From Clostridiales bacterium (lineage in GTDB: Bacteria; Bacillota; Clostridia; Oscillospirales; Oscillospiraceae), in NCBI GenBank assembly GCA_020859945.1, contig JAJBVG010000017.1, positions 1-57,976 of the forward strand: a DNA stretch of 57,976 bases. Reading direction: 5' to 3'. Within the stretch, counting starts at the first letter, position 1. Every line of letters starts with the position of its first letter. The notes under the pieces were generated by a model. That model was given only the letters and a program-made list of their open reading frames with translations. It had not been told where the DNA came from and searched no databases. The translations under genes were made by a program, and so were the position numbers. Shown in pieces: positions 52,124 through 57,976 of this stretch.

Positions 52124-52701
52124 TGCTTCCCTATCTCACCAAAGCCCTGACCAACCTGGTCAAAAAGCCCGTCACCGAAAAATTCCCCGCCGGGGACCCG
52201 CCCAAGGCGGCGGAGGGCTACCGGGGCCGTATCCAGTACGACCCGGAAAAGTGTATCAACTGCGGCATGTGTATGCGGGTCTGCGCCCCCCAGTGTATGC
52301 ACCGGGACATTGAAAAGCTGGAAAACGGCGACCAGAAGATCACCTTCACCTTTGACCTGACCAGTTGCACCTTCTGCTCTATGTGCGCGGACTTCTGCGC
52401 CCGCCACGCCATCACGCTGTCGGACGACTATATGATCGTGGGCACTCAGCCGGAGGACTTTCTGGTGACCGGCACCTTCGTCAAGAAAGCGCCGCCTCCC
52501 AAGCCCAAGTTCACCCCAGAGCAGATTGCCGCAATGAAAGCCAAGGCCGAGGCGGCAAAAGCGGCCAAAGCCGCCGCAGGAGGCGCAGGAGGCGCTGCAC
52601 CCAAGCCCAAGCTGACGCCGGAAGAGATCGCCGAGCGGAAGGCCAAGGCGGAGGCCGCAAAAGCGGCCAAAGCTGCCGCCGTCCAGCAGGGGGAAGCCTG
52701 A
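52123..52701 (+). CDS. mbhN: Hydrogenase ferredoxin-like subunit MbhN (NuoI-like) with repeat tail
   Basis: A 192-residue protein. Two [4Fe-4S] motifs, CINCGMCMRVC and CTFCSMCADFC, span about residues 44-90 and accept electrons from ferredoxin. From about residue 126 the chain is a Lys/Ala-rich tail built from two near copies of a 30-residue unit (KPKFTPEQIAAMKAKAEAAK and KPKLTPEEIAERKAKAEAAK). Usual MbhN or EchF proteins lack it. Confidence 0.94.
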   Translation: MLPYLTKALTNLVKKPVTEKFPAGDPPKAAEGYRGRIQYDPEKCINCGMCMRVCAPQCMHRDIEKLENGDQKITFTFDLTSCTFCSMCADFCARHAITLSDDYMIVGTQPEDFLVTGTFVKKAPPPKPKFTPEQIAAMKAKAEAAKAAKAAAGGAGGAAPKPKLTPEEIAERKAKAEAAKAAKAAAVQQGEA

Positions 52702-52702
52702 T

Positions 52703-52921
52703 ATGTGCCTTGCGATTCCCATGCGCCTGACGGAAATCGACGGCAACGACGCCGTGGCCGAAGTGGACGGCGTCAAGCGGAAGATTCGCGTGGATTTCAT
52801 CAAGGAGCCGAAGGTGGGCGACTACGTCATCGCCCACGCGGGATTTGCCATTGAGCGGCTTCAGGAACAACAGGCGCTGGACAACCTGGAGGCCATTCGG
52901 GAGGTCGCTGATGCTCTCTGA
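52703..52921 (+). CDS. hypC: Hydrogenase maturation chaperone HypC
   Basis: A 72-residue protein starting MCLAIPMRL, whose Cys2 is needed to hand the Fe(CN)2CO unit from HypD to the large subunit. GDYVIAHAGFAIERL is the family's second block. It starts one base after mbhN and overlaps hypD by 11 bases. Confidence 0.95.
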   Translation: MCLAIPMRLTEIDGNDAVAEVDGVKRKIRVDFIKEPKVGDYVIAHAGFAIERLQEQQALDNLEAIREVADAL

Positions 52922-54011
52922 GGCCGCCTTTGCCCGGCTGCCGGAGGGGAAAAAGCTGCTCCGGGGTATTCAAGAAATGGAACTGCCCGGCCCCGTCTGC
53001 CTGATGGAGGTCTGCGGCACCCACACCATGGCCATTGCCAAGGCAGGGCTGCGGCAGCTGCTGCCGGAGGGCGTGGAGCTGCGCTCCGGGCCGGGCTGCC
53101 CGGTGTGCGTCACCCCGGCGGGGGTGATGGACGGAGTGCTGGCTCTCAGCGAGACGCCGGGGCTGATTTTGACCACCTACGGCGACCTGATGCGGGTCCC
53201 CGGTTCCACGCCGGGAGACGACCTCCAGCGCCGCCGGGCCATGGGCGCGGATGTGCGCTGGGTCTACTCCCCCATGGACGCGCTGGAGCTGGCCCAGGCG
53301 GAGCCGGACAAACAGGTGGTGTTCCTGGGCGTGGGGTTCGAGACTACCGCGCCGGGCACCGCTCTGGCGGTGCTGGAGGCCCAGCGGCGGGGAATCACGA
53401 ACTTCTCCCTGCTGTGCCTGCTGAAACGGACGGAACCGGCCCTCCGCGCCCTGATTTCTCGCCCGGACTTTCGGGTGAATGGCTTCCTCTGCCCCGGCCA
53501 TGTGGCCGCCATCACAGGGGCGGAGGCGTTTCGGTTTTTGCCGGAGGAATACGGCCTCCCGGCGGTGGTCTCCGGCTTCGAGACTGGCGACCTGCTGGCG
53601 GCGGTTTACGCGCTGCTGACCCAGATTCGGGACGGCGCGCCCCGGCTGGAAAACGAATACACCCGCGTGGTGTCCCCCCAGGGCAACCCGGCGGCGCTGG
53701 CCTTGATGGAACAGGTGCTGGAGCCGGTGGACAGTGTCTGGCGGGGGCTGGGGGAGATTCCCGAAAGCGGCCTGGGGCTGCGGAAGGAATTTCGGGTCTT
53801 CGACGCAGCAAAGCGGTTTTCCTTCTCCCCCGGTCAGCGGGTGGAGAACGCCGGCTGCCGCTGTGGGGCCATTATCTGCGGCCAGCTGAACCCCCAGGAC
53901 TGCCCGCTGTTCGGCACAGCCTGTCAGCCGGAGCATCCCGTGGGGCCGTGTATGGTCTCCTCCGAGGGGGCCTGCGCCGCAGCGTATAAGTATCAGGGGG
54001 TAGAACTGTGA
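52911..54011 (+). CDS. hypD: Hydrogenase maturation protein HypD
   Basis: A 366-residue iron-sulfur protein that assembles the Fe(CN)2CO group. Conserved motifs are EVCGTHTMAIAKAG, SGPGCPVCVTP, GVGFETTAPGTA, NGFLCPGHVA and the C-terminal cysteines in ENAGCRCGAIICG and VSSEGACAAAY. The frame is open from 52845, but the family start is at 52911 within the hypC end. Confidence 0.94.
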   Translation: MLSEAAFARLPEGKKLLRGIQEMELPGPVCLMEVCGTHTMAIAKAGLRQLLPEGVELRSGPGCPVCVTPAGVMDGVLALSETPGLILTTYGDLMRVPGSTPGDDLQRRRAMGADVRWVYSPMDALELAQAEPDKQVVFLGVGFETTAPGTALAVLEAQRRGITNFSLLCLLKRTEPALRALISRPDFRVNGFLCPGHVAAITGAEAFRFLPEEYGLPAVVSGFETGDLLAAVYALLTQIRDGAPRLENEYTRVVSPQGNPAALALMEQVLEPVDSVWRGLGEIPESGLGLRKEFRVFDAAKRFSFSPGQRVENAGCRCGAIICGQLNPQDCPLFGTACQPEHPVGPCMVSSEGACAAAYKYQGVEL

Positions 54012-55009
54012 ACGAGGAAATCATCACCCTGGACCACGGCGGCGGCGGTCAACGCACCGCCCAGCTCATTGAAGAACTGTTGCTGCCTGCCTATGGCAAC
54101 CCGGCGCTGAACGCCCTGGGAGACGGGGCGGTGCTGGACCTGGAAGGCCCGCTGGCCTTTTCCACCGACAGCTTTGTGGTCAGTCCGCTGTTTTTCCCCG
54201 GCGGGGACATCGGCAAGCTGGCAGTCTGCGGCACCGTGAACGACCTTGCCATGTGCGGCAGCGTCCCCAAATATCTCAGCCTCTCCATGGTGCTGGAGGA
54301 GGGTCTGCCGCTGGCCGACCTGCGAAAAATCGTCACCTCCGTGGCGGAGACCGCCAAACGCGCCGGGGTGCAAATCGTCACCGGCGACACCAAGGTGGTG
54401 GAGCATGGCAAGGGCGACGGCATTTATCTGAACACCGCCGGCATCGGCGTCCTGCGCTGGCCGGGGCTGACCCCTGACGCCATCCGTCCGGGAGACGCGG
54501 TAATTCTGTCCGGCACGATGGGCGACCACGGCGTCACCGTCATGCTGGCCCGCAGCGGATTGATGGAGGGCAGTACCCTCCGCTCCGACTGTCAGCCCCT
54601 GCATCGGCTGGCGCAAGCGGCGCTGGACTGCGGCGGTGTGCGGGTACTGCGGGACCCCACCAGAGGCGGCGTAGCCACCACGTTGAACGAGTTCACCGAG
54701 AACCGCCCCTTCTCCATCTGTCTGGAGGAGGACGCGCTGCCCGTCAGCCTGTCCGTACAGGCGGCCTGTGACCTGCTGGGGTTGGACCCCCTGTATTGTG
54801 CCAACGAGGGCAAACTGCTGGCCGTGGTCGCGCCGGAAAAGGCCGAGGCGGTGCTTTCCGCGCTGAAAAGCACTCCCGGCGGCGAGAACGCAGCGGTCAT
54901 CGGCCATGTCTCGGAGCGGCATCCCGGCCGGGTGCTGCTGCGCACCGGACTGGGCGGCAGTCGTATCCTGACCCGGCTCAGCGGGACGCAGCTCCCTCGT
55001 ATTTGTTAA
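54008..55009 (+). CDS. hypE: Hydrogenase maturation protein HypE
   Basis: A 333-residue dehydratase of the PurM fold that turns a carbamoyl thioester into cyanide for the active site. It starts with a GTG overlapping the hypD stop. ITLDHGGGGQRTAQLIEEL, GDTKVVEHGKGDGIYLNTAG and DPTRGGVATTLNEF are conserved, and the protein ends in PRIC, whose last cysteine carries the cyanide. HypF, which charges that cysteine, is not in the window. Confidence 0.95.
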   Translation: MNEEIITLDHGGGGQRTAQLIEELLLPAYGNPALNALGDGAVLDLEGPLAFSTDSFVVSPLFFPGGDIGKLAVCGTVNDLAMCGSVPKYLSLSMVLEEGLPLADLRKIVTSVAETAKRAGVQIVTGDTKVVEHGKGDGIYLNTAGIGVLRWPGLTPDAIRPGDAVILSGTMGDHGVTVMLARSGLMEGSTLRSDCQPLHRLAQAALDCGGVRVLRDPTRGGVATTLNEFTENRPFSICLEEDALPVSLSVQAACDLLGLDPLYCANEGKLLAVVAPEKAEAVLSALKSTPGGENAAVIGHVSERHPGRVLLRTGLGGSRILTRLSGTQLPRIC

Positions 55010-55045
55010 TGAAATCGACTTAAAACACCGAAAGGCGGCGTCGTT

Positions 55046-55429
55046 ATGCAGACTAACAAGAAAATTTCCATCACAAAGGACGAAATCGTCCCCACCGCCC
55101 AAGCCATGCGGGAGGCGGGTCACGTGCTGGTGATGATCCACGGCCACCGGGACAAGGACGGCCAGCCGGTCATCAGCTACCACTACGACAACGGCCCGGA
55201 GACCGTCGGCTATGAGGTGGTGGGAGAGGAAGAGGTCCCCTCCATCGCGCCCATCTATGACGCCGCCGCCGAGTGGCCGGAGCGGGAGCTGAACGAGCTG
55301 CTGGGCTTCACCTTTACCGGGCTGGACACCAGCGAGCGGCTGTTCCTGCCAGACAACATGCTGGACGGCAAGGGGCAGATCATCGTCACCCCCATCAACG
55401 TGCTGAAAGAGAAAAACGGCCTGCTGTGA
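55046..55429 (+). CDS. mbhK: Hydrogenase subunit MbhK (NuoC-like)
   Basis: A 127-residue NuoC-family protein. PIYDAAAEWPERELNELLGF and DTSERLFLPDNM match the closing region of the 30-kDa complex I subunit and EchD. In known Mbh operons this gene lies between the small and large subunit genes; here it is last, after hypE. The ribosome site AAAGGCGG is moderate. The terminator 9 bases after the stop ends the operon. Confidence 0.88.
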   Translation: MQTNKKISITKDEIVPTAQAMREAGHVLVMIHGHRDKDGQPVISYHYDNGPETVGYEVVGEEEVPSIAPIYDAAAEWPERELNELLGFTFTGLDTSERLFLPDNMLDGKGQIIVTPINVLKEKNGLL

Positions 55430-55437
55430 GGTAGGCG

Positions 55438-55475
55438 CAAAAAGGGCGGGTCCCGCGAAAGGACCCGCCCTTTTT
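55438..55475. terminator. Bidirectional terminator of the hydrogenase operon and anti-sigma gene
   Basis: AAAGGGCGGGTCC (55441-55453) pairs with GGACCCGCCCTTT (55461-55473); T-runs lie on both sides. Confidence 0.92.
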
Positions 55476-55499
55476 ATGGTTCGATTGAGAAAATCTCGG

Positions 55500-56324
55500 T
55501 CACGAAATCGTCACCCTGCCGTTTTCAAAGCTGTTGGCGTCGCTGCTAAAGTGCTCAATGGAGAAGCAGTACACCCCGTCCTCCTGGATGGAGAAGGTGT
55601 AGCTGTGCTGTTGGGCGGAAACCGTCTCCGCTCCGGTGAACACGCCATCCTGGAACACGCCGAAAGCCAGACTGCACGTGTCGTTGGCCTCCAGCGTCAC
55701 CGTCACCGTGTCCCCGGCAGACAGGGTATAGCCCTCCTCCCCTTCCGGGTAGAGCAGCACCATACTGCCATTGTCCATGGCGAAAGCCGGGAACTGGCCG
55801 TTTTCGTCTGTCGCCAGCTCGTTCAGGCTGTGTGGAAGCGTCCCGCTGGGGATGGTGCTCATGTCCACCAGCGTGGTGCTGTCGATGACCGCCTGCTCCT
55901 GTTCCTCCAACCGGGCACGCTCGTAGGCGATGGCCTCCTCTTTGGTCAGTGTCATGACCTCGTTGCCGTCCTCGTCATAGTAGTGGGTGGTCCCGTCCGC
56001 GTCCTCGCTCATTCCGGCCACGGCCGCCCCCGCTTGCTCCAGCAGGGCGGATTTTTCCCAATCGCTCATGCCATCCGTCAGGGCAAAGCCCGTCCACTGG
56101 GCCACGGCCACCCCTGCCGCCGTCAGGCACAGAAGCCCGGCCAGCACCGCCGCCACAAGGCCAATTTTGGTCACGCGGCGGGTCATGCGCCCACGCCTGG
56201 GCGCGTTTTTGATTTTTTTCATTGTCATCCCCTCAATCGTGTCGGCGGAGACCTGCTCCCGCTCCTGCATTTCCACGGGAACCGCCTCCACGTGATCCAT
56301 CAGGTCAGAAATTCGCATCTTCAA
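55500..56324 (-). CDS. Membrane anti-sigma-factor-like protein
   Basis: A protein of about 274 residues. An N-terminal cytoplasmic part (about 50 residues) precedes a single membrane helix (GLVAAVLAGLLCLTAAGVAV). An outer region follows with an acidic helix and a C-terminal beta domain (YTLSAGDTVTVTLEAND...YTFSIQEDG). The gene overlaps the sigma gene by 20 bases. AGGAGG lies eight bases before a TTG at 56324, which I take as the start; the ATG at 56318 is 14 bases away. It should hold the sigma factor at the membrane and sense an external signal. Unrecognised as a named family. Confidence 0.78.
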   Translation of the reverse strand: MKMRISDLMDHVEAVPVEMQEREQVSADTIEGMTMKKIKNAPRRGRMTRRVTKIGLVAAVLAGLLCLTAAGVAVAQWTGFALTDGMSDWEKSALLEQAGAAVAGMSEDADGTTHYYDEDGNEVMTLTKEEAIAYERARLEEQEQAVIDSTTLVDMSTIPSGTLPHSLNELATDENGQFPAFAMDNGSMVLLYPEGEEGYTLSAGDTVTVTLEANDTCSLAFGVFQDGVFTGAETVSAQQHSYTFSIQEDGVYCFSIEHFSSDANSFENGRVTIS

Positions 56325-56862
56325 CGGTATAGCCTCCTTTTGTCAGTTGTTCTTTCAGTTTCTTACGGCCCCGGCGGAGCTTGGTCTTGACGGTGGAGAC
56401 GTTCAGCCCCAGTTCTTCCGCGATGACCGCCACCGGCTGATAGTAGTAATAGTATCGGAAGAAGATCTCTCGTTCAGGGGATTGCATGGCGGAAATCGTC
56501 CGGCGCAGACAGGCGGCCAGCTCCTTTGTCTCCAGCTTTCGCTCCGGCCCGTCCACTGTGATTTGCAGTACGTCCTCCTCCAGCGGCAGGTCAATACCCC
56601 GCTTTCGGGCAAATTCTCTGGCTTTGTTCCGGGCCACGCCGCCCAAATACGCCTTCACCTTGTCCGGCACGACCTGCCTGGCGTTGACCCAGAGGATGTA
56701 AAACACGTCCGCGGTCACTTCCTCCAGGTCGGCGCGGGAGATGGATGCTCCGCCGATATTAGCGACGATGGTGCTGACATAGCCGGTGTACCGCTGAATG
56801 AACCATGCCAGCGCCGTCTCATCGCCCCTCCGCAGTCGTTTCAGCGCTTCGCGCTCCTCCAT
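56305..56862 (-). CDS. ECF-type RNA polymerase sigma factor
   Basis: A 185-residue sigma-70 factor with only regions 2 and 4. Region 2 is RRGDETALAWFIQRYTGYV through EEVTADVFYILWVNA, and region 4 is YYYYYQPVAVIAEELGLNVSTVKTKLRRGRKKL. It probably drives a surface-stress or secretion regulon, together with the downstream membrane protein. GGGGGTGACGCA precedes the ATG. About 40 bases upstream is the palindrome GAACGGGCCGTTC, a possible control site. Confidence 0.92.
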   Translation of the reverse strand: MEEREALKRLRRGDETALAWFIQRYTGYVSTIVANIGGASISRADLEEVTADVFYILWVNARQVVPDKVKAYLGGVARNKAREFARKRGIDLPLEEDVLQITVDGPERKLETKELAACLRRTISAMQSPEREIFFRYYYYYQPVAVIAEELGLNVSTVKTKLRRGRKKLKEQLTKGGYTVEDANF

Positions 56863-56961
56863 TGCGTCACCCCCATTGTTTTGTGCTTCCGAACGGCCCG
56901 TTCACTTATCAGATGACAAAAACGCGCCCTTTGGTTTCACCGGCGAAAAAATTTTTGACAC

Positions 56962-57000
56962 AAAAAGCGGCGGATTCCCGCGAAGGAATCCGCCGCTTTG
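56962..57000 (-). terminator. Terminator of the PpiC-like gene
   Basis: AAAGCGGCGGATTCC (56964-56978) pairs with GGAATCCGCCGCTTT (56985-56999), with a T-run on the minus strand. Confidence 0.9.
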
Positions 57001-57021
57001 TTATTCGTTTGGGAGAGGTTC

Positions 57022-57975
57022 TCACCCGACCTGATTGTAGAACCAGGTGGTTGTGACTTCGTAATTCTCCTCCACTTCCTCGTACCAGTCGTCGAAGGCG
57101 TCGGACTGGAGGCTGGACTGAGCGACGGTCTGCCAATAATACAGGTCGTCGAAGCCCACGAAGTAGAGCAGCTGATAGCCGATGTTGGTCTCGTCCTTGA
57201 GGATGGTGTAGTCGCCGCTGGCCCGGCTCTCGTCCAGTACCCACGCCTCCAGAGTGGCGTCCAGAACGCCCTTGTACACGGTGGAGTTCAGGCCGCCGTC
57301 CTCGTTGGTGCTGGTGTCGGCGCTGTTGTCCGCCACCAGGTCGATGAAGTCGTCCTCGGTGCCGCCGTTGTCCAGCCAGGTCTGCTGAAGCTCCTCAGCG
57401 GTGGCCAGCGCGTCGTCGTAGAGGTAGGTGGTCTCCTCGGATTCCTCGTCCTCCTCGTCCTCGTCGGCTTCGATGAGGATGTTGCGGACGTTGGCGGCGT
57501 AGTAGTCGTCGCGGTAGCGGTCAGAGAAGTAGACCACGTAGTAGCCCTCGATGGTAGTGACCGTCTGGGTGGTGACAGTTTCCGCGCTGCTGTCGCCCGC
57601 GGCGCTGGCATCCGCAGGGTCAGTGCTGGCGTCCGCCGCTGCGCTGGTGTCGGCGGGGTCAGTGCTGCTGTCAGCGGAGTCGGCGTCGTCGGTCTCCACC
57701 TCTACCTCGGTCTCGGTGGTGTCCTCAATGACGGTGCTGTCGCCCGCCGCCCGGCTCTCGTCCACCAGCCAGTCGCCAAAGGTGTAGCTGGAGAAGCTGC
57801 TGGGGGAGGTGTCGGAGTAATCTGTGGCGCCGCTTTCGGTGACAACAGACGCAATAGCGTCCTCGTCGCCGCTCTCCAGAGCCTGTTGCAGCTCCTCGGC
57901 CAGAGCCTTGGCAGCGGCTGCGGCCTCCTCGATCTCCTCATCGGTGGCGTCGATCTCGTTGCCGTCGTCTTCGTA
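57022..57975 (-). CDS. PpiC/PrsA-like foldase protein, N-terminus beyond the window
   Basis: The last 317 residues of a protein whose frame runs open to the window edge. Two parvulin-like units are visible. The second has VRNILIEADEDEEDE, ALATAEELQQTWLDNGGTED and YQLLYFVGFDDLYYW. The same end pattern appears earlier as DESRAAGDSTVIED...YYVVYFSDRYRDDYY, so the unit is duplicated. A low-complexity linker rich in Asp, Ser, Thr and Ala lies between. Related proteins are membrane-anchored peptidyl-prolyl isomerases that fold secreted proteins. The usual active-site histidine of RHILI is Asn here (RNILI). Confidence 0.75.
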   Translation of the reverse strand, partial: YEDDGNEIDATDEEIEEAAAAAKALAEELQQALESGDEDAIASVVTESGATDYSDTSPSSFSSYTFGDWLVDESRAAGDSTVIEDTTETEVEVETDDADSADSSTDPADTSAAADASTDPADASAAGDSSAETVTTQTVTTIEGYYVVYFSDRYRDDYYAANVRNILIEADEDEEDEESEETTYLYDDALATAEELQQTWLDNGGTEDDFIDLVADNSADTSTNEDGGLNSTVYKGVLDATLEAWVLDESRASGDYTILKDETNIGYQLLYFVGFDDLYYWQTVAQSSLQSDAFDDWYEEVEENYEVTTTWFYNQVG

Positions 57976-57976
57976 C

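Noticed and set aside
44415-55429. Complex I (Nuo) or Mbx/Mbs sulfur reductase
   Set aside because: The large subunit retains all four nickel cysteines and hypA, hypC, hypD and hypE are in the operon, so it is a hydrogenase. NADH-binding NuoE/F/G subunits are absent.

Overview
The window looks like a chromosomal segment of a GC-rich, endospore-forming Clostridia species, most likely of the Oscillospiraceae type (Flavonifractor, Lawsonibacter or Oscillibacter-like). The lineage is inferred from spoIIGA-sigE, clostridial-style split transketolase, RibU with an FMN riboswitch, Rrf2/IscR and ClpC regulators, lipoteichoic-acid-synthase-like proteins and strongly GC-biased codons. I see no phage, insertion sequence with transposase, or CRISPR array.

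Left part (1-12.5 kb) is sugar-acid catabolism. A left-truncated ulaG faces a rightward operon: ulaE, an unrecognised FG-GAP-like protein, a ribulose-5-phosphate 4-epimerase, a two-gene transketolase and rpe. Together they would move ascorbate/pentulose phosphates into the pentose phosphate pathway. A leftward operon then carries uxuA, a UxuB-type SDR, a GltD-like flavoprotein, KDPG aldolase, a VOC protein and kdgK, a complete route from fructuronate to pyruvate and glyceraldehyde-3-phosphate. A 160-bp MITE with terminal inverted repeats and a 5-bp target duplication sits between the VOC gene and kdgK.

Middle part (12.5-44 kb) is mostly housekeeping and accessory genes: a ClC antiporter, ClpC, tRNA-Pro(GGG), a Na/Pi cotransporter, a nucleoside phosphorylase, cysteine synthase, a DEAD-box helicase, a DtxR-family regulator, a YesN-like response regulator, a YtfQRT-YjfF-type sugar ABC transporter, spoIIGA-sigE, an IscR-type regulator, two tandem LtaS-like enzymes, an RlmA-type methyltransferase, nicotinate phosphoribosyltransferase, ROK glucokinase, riboflavin transporter RibU under an FMN riboswitch, a YpsA-like protein and proA. 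Intergenic heptamer-periodic repeats recur here.

Right part (44.4-55.4 kb) is the most notable unit: a full Mrp-linked, energy-converting [NiFe] hydrogenase (Mbh type) with hypA, hypC, hypD and hypE embedded. The catalytic large subunit lies at the front and the NuoC-like subunit at the very end, both detached from the usual block. It should couple reduced ferredoxin oxidation to H2 production and H+/Na+ export. The window ends with an ECF sigma/membrane anti-sigma-like pair and a truncated PpiC-like foldase.

Most genes have consensus sigma-A promoters and clear intrinsic terminators, which I list. Starts were chosen from ribosome-binding sites where the longest reading frame ran into upstream DNA. 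No computation was run; family calls come from reading motifs.
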